Assembly: GCA_031082285.1 (NCBI GenBank)
Contig: JAVHLK010000024.1
Location: forward strand, 17,332-59,566
Source: Desulfomonilaceae bacterium
GTDB taxonomy: Bacteria > Desulfobacterota > Desulfomonilia > Desulfomonilales > Desulfomonilaceae
DNA length: 42,235 nt
Reading direction: 5' to 3'
This document shows, piece after piece, positions 16,696-25,454 of the stretch (positions within the stretch are counted from its first letter, which is position 1; each line of letters begins with the position of its first letter). The notes under the pieces were generated by a model, which worked only from the letters and a program-made list of their open reading frames with translations, had not been told where the DNA came from and did not search any database. A program made the translations under genes and the position numbers.

Positions 16696-17976
16696 ATGAA
16701 AATCCTTATTGTCGGTTCTGGGGGCCGTGAACATACCCTCGCGTGGAAAGCCGCACAATCGGAACGCGTCACCGAAGTGATCCTCGCGCCCGGAAACATA
16801 GGCATTGCAGCAGAACCCAAGTGCAGACTCGTGGACATTTCGTCTGATGACATCGCGCGTTTGCGACGATTCGCTTTGGATGAAAAAGTTGATCTGACGA
16901 TCGTAGGTCCCGAGGCCCCGCTCGTAGGCGGCTTGACCGATGCGTTCGCCCAGGCGGGTCTCAGGGTGTTCGGTCCTTCACAAAAGGCCTCGCAGCTCGA
17001 GGGGAGCAAAGCATTCACGAAACGCCTCCTGAAAAAATACGATATTCCCAGCGGAGACTTCCAGGTCTTTGACGATTATGACGAGGCATCCGCGTACCTG
17101 AAGAGTATTACCGGCCCCATCGTCGTGAAGGCCGACGGCCTGGCCGCGGGCAAGGGCGTCTATGTGTGCAAGGATCGGAATGAGTCGCTCGCCGCGCTGG
17201 ACGCCATTATGAAACAGAGAGCCTTCGGAGACGCCGGCGACGTGGTGGTGGTGGAGGAATGCCTCGTGGGGGAGGAAGCCTCATTCATTGCCTTTACGGA
17301 CGGCAAGACCGTGGTTCCCCTTGCCGGCTCTCAAGACCACAAACCCGCGTACGACAATGACGAAGGACCAAACACCGGCGGTATGGGCGCATATTCCCCC
17401 GCGCCGGTCATTACTCCTGAAATGCACGAGCGGATCATGAACCGGATCATGATTCCCGTAGTCCAAGCCATGGAAGAAGAAGGCGCTCCCTATCTCGGGT
17501 TTCTCTACGCCGGACTGATGATTGCCGACGGCGTTCCCAAGGTCCTCGAGTTCAACGTTCGCATGGGAGATCCGGAAGCACAGCCCCTCCTCTTCCGAAT
17601 GAACAGCGACATGATCCCGTTCATGACCGCGGCCGTCGACGGAACGCTCGCCGGAATGGAGATCGAATGGGCTCCGGAACATTCCGTCTGTGTCGTCATG
17701 GCCTCCGGAGGTTACCCTGGGTCGTATGAGAAAGGAAAAGTGATCACCGGTCTTGGCGAAGCGTCGGCCATGGAGGGAGTGAAGGTTTTTCATGCCGGGA
17801 CGGGACACGGACCCGACGGCATCGTGACAAACGGGGGGCGCGTCCTCGGGGTTACCGCAAAGGCCCCCGGAATCGCGCAGGCCATCGACCAAGTCTATAA
17901 GGCCGTCGAGAAGATCTCGTGGGAAAAATGCCATTATCGGAAGGACATCGGCAAAAAGGCCTTGAATCGCGACTGA
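16696..17976 (+). CDS. purD: Phosphoribosylamine-glycine ligase (GAR synthetase)
   Basis: A 426-residue ATP-grasp enzyme for step two of de novo purine synthesis: phosphoribosylamine + glycine + ATP give GAR. The N-terminal signature is MKILIVGSGGREHTLAWKAA, followed by APGNIGI. The ATP-grasp body contains PIVVKADGLAAGKGVYVCKD, VVEECLVGEEASFIAFTDGK and GPNTGGMGAYSPAPV. The catalytic block KVLEFNVRMGDPEAQPLL is intact. The length is normal. The start is set at 16696 by the N-terminal homology and by tight coupling to the upstream SNase-like gene (stop 16692-16694). No other pur genes are adjacent. Confidence 0.97.
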   Translation: MKILIVGSGGREHTLAWKAAQSERVTEVILAPGNIGIAAEPKCRLVDISSDDIARLRRFALDEKVDLTIVGPEAPLVGGLTDAFAQAGLRVFGPSQKASQLEGSKAFTKRLLKKYDIPSGDFQVFDDYDEASAYLKSITGPIVVKADGLAAGKGVYVCKDRNESLAALDAIMKQRAFGDAGDVVVVEECLVGEEASFIAFTDGKTVVPLAGSQDHKPAYDNDEGPNTGGMGAYSPAPVITPEMHERIMNRIMIPVVQAMEEEGAPYLGFLYAGLMIADGVPKVLEFNVRMGDPEAQPLLFRMNSDMIPFMTAAVDGTLAGMEIEWAPEHSVCVVMASGGYPGSYEKGKVITGLGEASAMEGVKVFHAGTGHGPDGIVTNGGRVLGVTAKAPGIAQAIDQVYKAVEKISWEKCHYRKDIGKKALNRD

Positions 17977-18292
17977 GGCGTAGGATGGAACCGTGCCGCA
18001 GTGAATCAAAGGCTTCAGAACGAACAAGTCCGGCCGGCTGACGCCGAAACCCGGACTTACTCAAGAAAATGCTCGCCTGTTGGATTTATTATAGCGGTCC
18101 GAACGTGCCGGTCAAGAGAACAATCGTGAGGTCGTACGCATTCGCATGCCACTGTCGGCCTATAGTGATCGACCGAGGGAGGGCCTTCCGGGGCGCGACG
18201 GAACAAGAGTCGCTCCTCGAGACTCGGGTGTAGTGTTCGCGGCAACAACACGGCAACCCCGCGCCCACAGCTCCGTTGTCCGGGCGGCCGTA
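17977..18292. other. purD-moaE convergent intergenic stretch
   Basis: 316 bases between the two converging genes. It holds the hairpin at 18026-18058; the rest shows no gene or RNA that I can support. Confidence 0.45.
18026..18058 (+). terminator. Hairpin after purD
   Basis: AAGTCCGG (18026-18033) pairs with CCGGACTT (18051-18058), and an inner CGGC/GCCG stem closes the loop. It lies 50 nt past the purD stop. There is no T-run, so it is a terminator-like hairpin only. Confidence 0.4.
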
Positions 18293-18670
18293 TCATCCGC
18301 AATAGGTCTCGGTCTTGCTCACACCTTCGGCCTTGATCCTCTCAATAACTTCCCGAGTCACCTCAAAGACGTTCTCTCTGACGTCGCCTGCCACCACAAC
18401 GTAGAGAAGATCTTCTCCAACTTGGAATTCCCCTTCCAATGCTTCGATTGCCACCGCTACAATTCCGGGCCGGGATTCACCCCACGAACGAATCTCCTCG
18501 ATCCTTTCCGAGTTGACGCGTACGTGAAGCGATTGAACACGATTCCTGCCGGACCTGTCGGAATTCCTCACGATACCGTTGTGACACAAAATCATACCGG
18601 CCTCATGGATCCTCGGGGATCCCTTCACTCTCGCGATGAGTTCGTCCATGGAAACGGGCTTGTCGGCCAT
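18293..18670 (-). CDS. moaE: MoaE-like molybdopterin synthase catalytic subunit, divergent
   Basis: A 125-residue protein. MoaE inserts sulfur from MoaD thiocarboxylate into precursor Z during molybdenum-cofactor synthesis. The family order is visible: AGMILCHNGIVRNSDRSG (Arg of G-x-VRN), a central GIVAVAIEALEGEFQVGED and YVVVAGDVRENVFEVTREVI, and the C-terminal catalytic-lysine region RIKAEGVSKTE. Both lysines (E. coli Lys119 and Lys126) appear retained. The conserved His-Arg pair before the last helix is Val-Arg here. It is shorter than E. coli MoaE (150) at the C terminus. The ATG has a GGGAG site. The nearby selC is notable because Sec-containing formate dehydrogenases need this cofactor, but no such gene is in the window. 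Confidence 0.82.
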   Translation of the reverse strand: MADKPVSMDELIARVKGSPRIHEAGMILCHNGIVRNSDRSGRNRVQSLHVRVNSERIEEIRSWGESRPGIVAVAIEALEGEFQVGEDLLYVVVAGDVRENVFEVTREVIERIKAEGVSKTETYCG

Positions 18671-18908
18671 GTTTTCTCTCCCAAAACAACGATCGTGCGT
18701 ACCTGGGCTAAACGCCTCATAAACGTCCCCTTACCCCGCGGACCCCTCCGGGTACTCGACCCGCCCGATGGGCGCGTGCAGCCTCCGAGAGGTGCGGGAT
18801 TGATGCGATGCGCCCCGCATGCACGGCCCCGGAGGTTGGGGCTCCTTTCGAGAGCCTCTCATCCGTGTCGGCCTCCGATCATACCACCCGTGCCGTGGAA
18901 AAAAAGTA

Positions 18909-18926
18909 GCCCGTTCGAAAACGGGC
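18909..18926 (-). terminator. Intrinsic terminator reading leftward
   Basis: GCCCGTT-CGAA-AACGGGC forms a 7-bp stem with a tetraloop. On the minus strand it is followed by CTACTTTTTTT, a proper T-run. No minus-strand gene lies to its right, so it either ends a short unannotated transcript or insulates moaE. Confidence 0.6.
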
Positions 18927-18984
18927 CAAAGGAAGGATTAGGTTTGGTTTGTCGCTGGAGACAAAAAAGCATGATATAAATATG

Positions 18985-19014
18985 TTGTCAAGCTTTTTTA
19001 AATCAAAAAATAAT
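18985..19014 (+). promoter_or_regulatory. Promoter-like sequence in AT-rich island
   Basis: TTGTCA (18985-18990), 18 nt, AATAAT (19009-19014): five of six matches to each sigma-70 hexamer. It reads toward selC about 310 nt away; no nearer product is evident. Confidence 0.4.
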
Positions 19015-19296
19015 CTTTTTTGGAGACACAATCTCATCTATGAGGATAACTATCTAAAATGAAGTTATTAACAGGAGTCTCTCTAACCCGTGTGGGGGAT
19101 CGAGGGAAATCGCCATTGGCCGCACCTCCATCTATTCGGGGTACGCGCCTCCCCCGAACGCCGCGGATGCCGGTCGAGCGGGGGCGATGAGATCCTCCGT
19201 GCCAAGGGGCTTCTTGCCGGAGCGATCCACGGCCGTCACGGGGGCGCTCACATGACCGACGACGCAAAAGGCCTACCAAATATTCGGCCATGGGTG

Positions 19297-19302
19297 TATA
19301 AT
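19297..19302 (+). promoter_or_regulatory. Probable -10 box of selC
   Basis: A perfect TATAAT 25 nt before the first base of the tRNA. No matching -35 hexamer is obvious. Confidence 0.45.
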
Positions 19303-19327
19303 TATTGATTCGATTGGTCCGAGTCAT

Positions 19328-19425
19328 GGAGGTGGTAGAGTCCTGGTGGGCTCCGCGGTCTTCAAAACCGTCAGCAGGGCGCTAGTACCGTCCTGGGTGG
19401 GTTCGATTCCCATGCACCTCCGCCA
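19328..19425 (+). tRNA. selC: tRNA-Sec (anticodon TCA)
   Basis: The 98 nt fold as bacterial selenocysteine tRNA. A long acceptor stem, GGAGGTG with CACCTCC, is followed by discriminator G and an encoded CCA. The D-arm is 6 bp (GAGTCC-TGGT-GGGCTC), diagnostic for tRNA-Sec. The anticodon arm is GCGGT-CTTCAAA-ACCGT with TCA. The long variable arm has a CAGGGCG/CGTCCTG stem, and the T-arm is GTGGG-TTCGATT-CCCAT. The eighth acceptor pair would be G-G rather than Watson-Crick. It decodes UGA at SECIS-bearing mRNAs with SelA/SelB, so the organism makes selenoproteins; selA, selB and selD are not in the window. Confidence 0.95.
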
Positions 19426-19517
19426 CCTTCGGGCCGCGCGTCCGGCATCCGGACGCACCTCACTCCCATTGCAAGACACAGCCAAGGGAAGAATTATGCC
19501 GCGAGGAGGAAGTCCTT

Positions 19518-20639
19518 ATGCCTGAATTGTTCGAGAAAACAGCCCTCAAGTCGCTCGAACTTGAGAATCGATCCGTCCGCAGCGCAACATGGTCCGGGGT
19601 GGGCGATGCCAAGGGGCACGTTACCGACAGGGGTCCGGAGATATACGGAGATTTGGCCCGTGGCGGAGTGGGGCTCATCATCACGGGCTTTCAGTATGTC
19701 ATGCCCAATGGGGTGGGGATTGTCCACCAGGTGGGCAATTACGATGATTCTCAGATCGACGGGCTGACTCGACTGACGTCGGCAGTTCATGTAGAGAATG
19801 GAAAAGTAGCGGCTCAGCTGGTGCACACGGGTACAAAGGCCAATGCGAAGTTGTTTCCGGAACCGGGGCGGATTTGGGGACCATCACCGGTAACCGACCC
19901 GTTGTCCGGAAACCTTGCCGACGAGATGTCGAGTGGAGAAATTACGCAGCTGATCGAGGCATATGCCGCGGCGGCATCCCGTTCGAAGAAGGCCGGCTTT
20001 GACGCAATTCAGCTCCACGGGGCTCACGGTTACGGGATTAATCAATTCCTTTCCGGATTCTTCAATCGCAGAGGCGACGGGTATGGAGGCGACATAAAGA
20101 GACGCTATCGGTTCTTGGGCGAGGTCATGGAAGCGGTACGCGGCGAGGTTGGGAACGATTTTCCGGTTCTCATCAAGTTGAGCGGCCACGACTATCATGA
20201 AGGGGGACTGGTTCCCGATGAATCCCTCTATGTGGCCCGCCGATTGGCCGACGACGGGATTGATGCAATTGAAGTGAGCGCGGGGAGTCGTGCATCGAAT
20301 GAGAACCTGATGCCGTCGCGTCTGCATATCCGTAACGAGGAAGATGAGGCCTATCTCGCAGACTTGGCGGCGATGTGTAAACAAGCGGCACGAGTACCGG
20401 TCATGGCCGTTGGAGGAATCCGGTCTCCGGGCGTCATCTCGAGCATTCTTTCCGAGGGAAAAGCCGACTATGTTGCCATGTGTCGTCCGTTCATCCGTGA
20501 ACCACATCTGATCAATCGTTGGAAGAGCGGCGACCTCGCGGGGGCCACGTGCATTTCATGCAACGGATGCTTTGAAGCGGCGGCAGAAGGCAACGGGGTG
20601 TACTGCATGGTGGACAAGAAGCTCAAAAACCGCCAGTGA
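19518..20639 (+). CDS. Old Yellow Enzyme-family NADH:flavin oxidoreductase
   Basis: A 373-residue FMN-binding TIM-barrel protein. Landmarks are LFEKTALKSLELENRSVRSA at the start, QLVHTGTKAN (flavin contacts), FDAIQLHGAHGYGINQFLSG with GFFNRRGDGYGG (the OYE signature and substrate His region), and VMAVGGIRSP with a Cys-containing VAMCRPFIREP near the FMN phosphate. The C terminus adds CISCNGCFEA, part of the cysteine cluster that in 2,4-dienoyl-CoA reductase-type members binds 4Fe-4S; the NAD/FAD domains of FadH-type enzymes are absent. It likely reduces an enoyl compound. GAGGAGG precedes the ATG. It begins 92 nt after selC and leads the lipid gene block. Confidence 0.92.
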   Translation: MPELFEKTALKSLELENRSVRSATWSGVGDAKGHVTDRGPEIYGDLARGGVGLIITGFQYVMPNGVGIVHQVGNYDDSQIDGLTRLTSAVHVENGKVAAQLVHTGTKANAKLFPEPGRIWGPSPVTDPLSGNLADEMSSGEITQLIEAYAAAASRSKKAGFDAIQLHGAHGYGINQFLSGFFNRRGDGYGGDIKRRYRFLGEVMEAVRGEVGNDFPVLIKLSGHDYHEGGLVPDESLYVARRLADDGIDAIEVSAGSRASNENLMPSRLHIRNEEDEAYLADLAAMCKQAARVPVMAVGGIRSPGVISSILSEGKADYVAMCRPFIREPHLINRWKSGDLAGATCISCNGCFEAAAEGNGVYCMVDKKLKNRQ

Positions 20640-20831
20640 TGGTCGGCTGCGCGGCTCCCTGAATTTGATTGACACATCAATCAACCACGTGGTACCTGTC
20701 ATAGAGGCAACCGCGCCGCCATGGCGCCGGAAGTCGCCGCCGGCAATCCAGTACCCCGCAGGGGCGGGCGGACTCACTCCCTCGCGTCCCGAACGGGTCC
20801 TCTTCTTTCATCATCTCAGGTGAGGCGGGAT

Positions 20832-21974
20832 ATGGATATCATCAAGTATACGGAAGAGCACAACATTTTCCGGCAGACGGTAAGAAAGTTCTTTGAAAAG
20901 GAAGTCATACCGTACGTGGACGAATGGGAGGAAGCCGGTATTGTTCCCAGAAGCGTCTGGAAGAGGATGGGAGACGAGGGCTTCCTTTGCATGGACGTAC
21001 CGGAAGAGTACGGGGGCTTGGGTGCGGATTTCCTCTACTCGGTCATACTCGTCGAGGAACTGGTGCGGACAAATCATGCCGGTCTCGCCGCACCTTTGCA
21101 TTCGGACGTCGTGGTGCCGTACATCACGTCCTTCGCGTCCGAGGACCTCAAGCGGAAGTACTTGCCGGGCTGCATATCCGGAGACATCATCACCGCGGTC
21201 GGCATGACCGAACCCAACACGGGGAGCGATCTGGCTTCGATACGCACCACTGCGGTTGAAGACGGCGACCACGTGATCATCAACGGTCAGAAGACGTTCA
21301 TCAGTAATGGTATTATTTGCGACCTGCTGGTGCTGGCGGCTCGAGACCCGAAAGTGGAGAACCCTCATCAGGCCGTGGATCTCTACCTTGTGGAGGCAGG
21401 CACTCCCGGCTTTGAGAAAGGTCGCAAACTCAAGAAGATAGGATGGCACAGCCAGGATACGGCAGAGTTGTTCTTCACGGACTGCAGAATACCCAAGAGC
21501 AATCGTCTCGGCCAAAAGGGTGGCGGCTTCTTGATGCTCATGGACAAACTTCAGCAGGAACGCCTCTTGGTCTGCGTCATGGCCGTTCCGGCCGCAGAGT
21601 ACATTCTCGAGATGACCATCAAGTATTGCAAGGAACGTACGGCCTTTGGACGGCCGCTCAGCAAGTTTCAGAACACGCAGTTCAAGATTGTCGAGATGGC
21701 CGCGGAAGCGAAACTGGGGCGAACGTTTCTCGACAAGTTGGTGATGGACCACATGGAAGGCAAGAACATCGTGGTAGAGGTTTCGATGGCCAAGTATTGG
21801 ATGAGCGAGATGGCCATGAGGGTCGCGGACGGTTGTTTGCAGCTTCACGGCGGGTACGGTTACTGCGAAGAGTATCCCATAGCTCGGGCGTGGAGAGATA
21901 TGCGCGTGATGCAAATATTTGCGGGGACCAACGAAATCATGAAAAGCATTGCGGCAAAGTTCATGGGGCTGTAA
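20832..21974 (+). CDS. Acyl-CoA dehydrogenase
   Basis: A 380-residue FAD enzyme catalysing alpha,beta-dehydrogenation of acyl-CoA with electron transfer to ETF. The N-terminal helical domain begins KYTEEHNIFRQTVRKFFEKE. The flavin loop is AVGMTEPNTGSDLASIRTTA. The mid segment GQKTFISNGIICDLLVLAAR and the C-terminal helices with CKERTAFGRPLSKFQNTQFK are standard. The catalytic base is in GGYGYCEEYPIARAWRDMRV (Glu347), and the end motif MQIFAGTNEIMKSIAAK is intact. Start 20832 is favoured by the family N terminus and by GGCGGGA just upstream. It is part of the co-directional block; chain-length specificity is not readable. Confidence 0.95.
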   Translation: MDIIKYTEEHNIFRQTVRKFFEKEVIPYVDEWEEAGIVPRSVWKRMGDEGFLCMDVPEEYGGLGADFLYSVILVEELVRTNHAGLAAPLHSDVVVPYITSFASEDLKRKYLPGCISGDIITAVGMTEPNTGSDLASIRTTAVEDGDHVIINGQKTFISNGIICDLLVLAARDPKVENPHQAVDLYLVEAGTPGFEKGRKLKKIGWHSQDTAELFFTDCRIPKSNRLGQKGGGFLMLMDKLQQERLLVCVMAVPAAEYILEMTIKYCKERTAFGRPLSKFQNTQFKIVEMAAEAKLGRTFLDKLVMDHMEGKNIVVEVSMAKYWMSEMAMRVADGCLQLHGGYGYCEEYPIARAWRDMRVMQIFAGTNEIMKSIAAKFMGL

Positions 21975-22103
21975 GCGTTCGCCCGGTCGATCGAAAAGTG
22001 CAGGCGTTCCTTCTGAGAATGAGAGCGGTCCGTCTTTGGAAGCCTAGGTCTGATAGGCAAGATCCGTGTTCGGCGTCACGAATGACGGGAAGGAGGCAGA
22101 CCT

Positions 22104-23813
22104 GTGAAGTATCCACACGAACCTTGGTTAACGCATTACGACCCGGCTGTCGAACGTGATTTGGACCTTCCTGAAGTCTCGCTGAAAGATCACCTCAACA
22201 AGGTTTTCGCGGAGATTCCTCACCACCATGCATTACACTTTCTGGGTATTACCCTGACCTACGGGGATCTCACATCGTACTCGAATCGCTTCGCACAGGC
22301 GCTTCTGAGCAACGGTTGCAAGCCTGGAGACGTGGTAGGGATCAATCTTCCCAACATTCCCCAATATCTTATTGCCCAATTGGGCATCCTCAAGGCGGGC
22401 TGTTCCGCCTCGGGGGTTTCCCCGCTTCTCACGGCCCGCGAGATGGCCTACCAGTTGAGCGACGCCAAGATGAAGGCGTTGGTGACTCTGGACGCCATAT
22501 TTGAGAAACGCTTGAACGCGGTAACGGATCAGCTCCCTGACCTGAAGACGATCATTGGCACGCCGATACTGGATTTCCTGCCGAAGTACAAACAGTTGCT
22601 TGCCAAATGGTTGAAGAAGGTCCCGAGCGGCACCATGTCCCCGGTGCCCGGTAAGAAGGTTCTCACCTTTCGGCAGGCACTCTCCGACTACCCGGATCAA
22701 GACCCTGCTCATTCGGTCACTCCGGATGACCATTGCCTCATACAGTACACGGGAGGCACCACGGGAACCCCCAAAGGCGCCGTACTCACTCACCGGAACG
22801 TGATGTCCCAGTTGGCGATCGTGGTCAATTGGCTTCAGATGAATCCAGGAAAAGAAGTCATCCTTTCGGGCTTTCCGTTTTTCCACATTGCCGGGCTTGC
22901 ACTAGGATTGGGAAGCATGTATCAGGGGAACGCGCAGATCCTCGTTCCCGATCCGAGAAACACCCGATTCATCGTTCAGCAGATGGCCAAATTCAAGCCC
23001 ACCATATTGGTCAATGTGCCTTCGTTGTACATGATGCTTCTGGAGGAACCGGCTTTTCGAAAGCTGGACTTGTCACGACTGGTCTTTTGCCTTTCCGCCG
23101 CGTCCCCTTTCCCTGCGAACACCCTGAAAGAACTTGAGTCGGTCATCGGGGAGGGCAAGCTCGTTGAGGCCTACGGCATGACCGAGTGCAGCGCGCTGGT
23201 CACGTGCAACCCAAGACTGGGGGTCAAGAAGACGGGGTCCGTGGGACTTCCGCTGTCGAACACCATCTTGCGACTGATGGATCTCGACACCGGCGATCAC
23301 GACGTTCCCGTGGGAGAAGAGGGAGAGATCGTCGTCTCCGGCCCACAGGTCATGAAGGGCTACCTGAACAGACCGGATGAAACGTCCAGAACGCTTCGCG
23401 AACACGAGGGAACCATATGGCTTCACACCGGAGATATCGGTCGAATGGATGAAGACGGGTACTTCAGCATCGTCGATCGTTCCAAGGACATGCTCAATGT
23501 GGGAGGATTCAAGGTCTTTTCCCGCGAGGTCGAAGACAAGCTTTACGAACATCCCGCGATTGAGTTTTGTGCGGTCGTCGGGGTTCCCAACCCGAAGCGT
23601 GTGGGAACCGAAGTGGTCAAGCTGGTCTATCAGCCCTGCCGAGCTTACAAGAACCGTGACGCGGAAACCGTGAACTCATCCATTATTGCATTTGCACGAG
23701 AGAACTGCGCGCCGTACAAGGTTCCCAAAATCATAGAACAGATTGAAGCCATGCCCCTGACATCGGTGGGCAAGGTCGACAAGAAAGCGCTACGACGGAG
23801 CATGCGGCCGTAA
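22104..23813 (+). CDS. Long-chain fatty-acid-CoA ligase (AMP-binding), copy 1
   Basis: A 569-residue ANL-superfamily enzyme activating a fatty acid with ATP and CoA. The P-loop motif YTGGTTGTPKG is at residues 215-225. Also seen are a VEAYGMTECSALVTCNPRLG block (A5), IWLHTGDIGRMDEDG (A7, about residue 438), VDRSKDMLNVGGFKVFSREV (A8, hinge) and the C-terminal MPLTSVGKVDKKALR with catalytic Lys. The GTG start has AAGGAGG 7 nt upstream. It is a close paralogue of the gene at 25455; both share phrases such as GDVVGINLPNIPQYLIAQ. They may feed different acyl chains into the pathway of this block. Confidence 0.95.
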   Translation: MKYPHEPWLTHYDPAVERDLDLPEVSLKDHLNKVFAEIPHHHALHFLGITLTYGDLTSYSNRFAQALLSNGCKPGDVVGINLPNIPQYLIAQLGILKAGCSASGVSPLLTAREMAYQLSDAKMKALVTLDAIFEKRLNAVTDQLPDLKTIIGTPILDFLPKYKQLLAKWLKKVPSGTMSPVPGKKVLTFRQALSDYPDQDPAHSVTPDDHCLIQYTGGTTGTPKGAVLTHRNVMSQLAIVVNWLQMNPGKEVILSGFPFFHIAGLALGLGSMYQGNAQILVPDPRNTRFIVQQMAKFKPTILVNVPSLYMMLLEEPAFRKLDLSRLVFCLSAASPFPANTLKELESVIGEGKLVEAYGMTECSALVTCNPRLGVKKTGSVGLPLSNTILRLMDLDTGDHDVPVGEEGEIVVSGPQVMKGYLNRPDETSRTLREHEGTIWLHTGDIGRMDEDGYFSIVDRSKDMLNVGGFKVFSREVEDKLYEHPAIEFCAVVGVPNPKRVGTEVVKLVYQPCRAYKNRDAETVNSSIIAFARENCAPYKVPKIIEQIEAMPLTSVGKVDKKALRRSMRP

Positions 23814-23868
23814 GGCGTCGATTCGTCTTGTCTGTGAGCGGCTCGGTCTCGTCCGAGGAGATACCCCG

Positions 23869-24318
23869 ATGAACATGCCGTTTGATTATATGAAACATCT
23901 GCTGGAGACGACCGTCGCGTTCGTTGAGAGGACGGGCGTGAAAGCACTCGAATTGGAGCCGCGCCGCGTGAGACTTATGGCGCCGCTCCGCGGAAACGAG
24001 AATCACATCGGCACCATGTACGCCGGCGCGCTGTTCACTCTGGCCGAGGTCCCGGTCGGCGCGCTTTATCTGACTACTTTTGACGTGTCCAAGTACTACC
24101 CGATCATTAAGGAGATGACCATTCAATTTGTCCGTCCCGCGAAGACCGACGCAACCATCGAATTGGTCATATCGGAGGAAGAGGTGCGGCGAATCCAGGC
24201 GGAAGTCGATGCACAGGGCAAGGCCGACTTCATCCTTGAGGGACAAGTCAAGGACACTGCCGGCGAAGTGGTTGTCACGAGCAGAGGAACATACCAACTG
24301 CGTGCGATCGGAAAATGA
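23869..24318 (+). CDS. Hotdog-fold thioesterase (PaaI/YiiD/DUF4442-like)
   Basis: A 149-residue single hotdog domain. The central helix region NHIGTMYAGALFTLAEVPVG is the hotdog motif with acidic Glu in the helix, and the beta strands continue with MTIQFVRPAKTDATIELVIS and ADFILEGQVKDTAGEVVVTS. This matches the DUF4442/YiiD C-terminal thioesterase group that hydrolyses acyl-CoA or related thioesters. A GAGGAG site precedes the ATG by 8 nt. The gene lies 55 nt behind the first acyl-CoA ligase, so it is probably in the same operon, where it could release or edit misloaded acyl-CoA. Confidence 0.85.
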   Translation: MNMPFDYMKHLLETTVAFVERTGVKALELEPRRVRLMAPLRGNENHIGTMYAGALFTLAEVPVGALYLTTFDVSKYYPIIKEMTIQFVRPAKTDATIELVISEEEVRRIQAEVDAQGKADFILEGQVKDTAGEVVVTSRGTYQLRAIGK

Positions 24319-24360
24319 CCCGATGGAAAGTTCCCGGGCACCTGAAGGTACGAGTCATCA

Positions 24361-25245
24361 TTGAACGCGATCAGGAAAGTCATCATCCCCGTGCGGATGG
24401 AAGACGGCACCGACTCCGGAATGACCCTGTTTGCTCGAGATCCGGACTCGCACCCCGACTCGCCCGTGATCCTCTGCATGCCTGCGATGGGTGTTCCCGC
24501 GGATTACTATGAGCCTTTGGCTCTGGTAGGAGCGGAAAAAGGACTGCACATGATTACCGCGGATCTCCGCGGAATCGGTCTCAGCTCTGTCCGAGCGTCA
24601 AGACGCACGCAGTTCGGGTACCGTGAGCTGATCAGGTATGATTTGCCCGCGTTTGTCTCATCGGCACGAGCTCGGTTCCCTCGAAACCCGATTCTCCTTC
24701 TGGGCCATAGTCTGGGTGGGCAGCTGGGAGCGCTGTACGCGAGTGCTAACCCGGGCAAGATTGCCGGTCTGATCCTCGTCGCCTCCGGTTCCGTCTACTT
24801 CAGAGGATGGACTTTCCCCAGTAATGTCGGGCTCATCATCTCGTCGCAATTCATAAGGGTCGTCGCGGAGATATTCGGTTACTTGCCCGGGAAGCGCCTC
24901 GGCTTTGGAGGAACCGAATCCAGGCAGCTGATCAGGGACTGGTCCAGGCAGGCCCTTTCGGGTCGATACGACTCACTGGGAGATTCGGTCGATTACGAAG
25001 CGCTCTTGAGTGAAGTCCGAACCCCCATCCTTGCCATATCCTTCGCAAGAGATTTCTTCGCTCCGTACAAGGCTGTCCGCAACCTTTACGCCAAAATGAG
25101 CATGGCCCCAACGACACACCACCACTGCTCGGCAGCGGACCTTGGACTCCGCGACAATCAGTTGGACCACTTTCAATGGGCGAAGAATCCGGAGCCGATC
25201 GTCTCGATAATTTCCCGATGGATTTCCCGCACGCCGTTTCCCTGA
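24361..25245 (+). CDS. Alpha/beta hydrolase
   Basis: A 294-residue esterase/lipase-type protein. An oxyanion-side segment CMPAMGVPADYYEPLA precedes the nucleophile elbow GHSLGG (Ser within ILLLGHSLGGQLGALYAS). A late acid region (TPILAISFARDFFAPYKAVR) and a C-terminal His in NQLDHFQW complete a plausible triad. No signal peptide is seen, so it is cytoplasmic. The start is uncertain: TTG 24361 gives the best family N terminus, with a weak GAAGG 12 nt upstream; an ATG 36 nt later is the alternative. It lies between the thioesterase and the second ligase, suggesting action on an ester lipid. Confidence 0.82.
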   Translation: MNAIRKVIIPVRMEDGTDSGMTLFARDPDSHPDSPVILCMPAMGVPADYYEPLALVGAEKGLHMITADLRGIGLSSVRASRRTQFGYRELIRYDLPAFVSSARARFPRNPILLLGHSLGGQLGALYASANPGKIAGLILVASGSVYFRGWTFPSNVGLIISSQFIRVVAEIFGYLPGKRLGFGGTESRQLIRDWSRQALSGRYDSLGDSVDYEALLSEVRTPILAISFARDFFAPYKAVRNLYAKMSMAPTTHHHCSAADLGLRDNQLDHFQWAKNPEPIVSIISRWISRTPFP

Positions 25246-25454
25246 ATCTTGCGACAATATTTGGATGGACTCCCGATCCTTATTGGTGTTAACTGGGAGG
25301 GAGTGCGCATTCCGGCCCCGGGTACCCGCCGTCGAGGTCGGTCACGGTCTCTTTACGCCGCGAGGGGTCACATGGCCTATTTCTCGTCCACTTGCTCCTT
25401 TCTTATATGTTCGGCAAACCGCCGGCTGCAGGCGGCCGCAAAGGAGGAGATCCC

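Larger units (their letters stand above)
18671..19327. other. moaE-selC intergenic region with AT-rich island
   Basis: About 650 bases. From left to right: a GC-rich stretch with minor palindromes, a minus-strand terminator (18909-18926), a very AT-rich patch (about 18960-19075) with promoter-like boxes, then GC-rich DNA with no convincing frame, and the selC promoter. No protein gene was accepted here. Confidence 0.5.

Noticed and set aside
18060-18300. Possible Sec-UGA readthrough of moaE, since the frame stays open after its TGA and selC is nearby
   Set aside because: The extension is Arg/Cys/Gly-rich without similarity to the MoaE C terminus, and no SECIS-like hairpin was recognised after the UGA.
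20811-21914. Long minus-strand frame opposite the acyl-CoA dehydrogenase
   Set aside because: Shadow of the plus-strand gene: no domain, His/Arg-rich composition, no ribosome-binding site.
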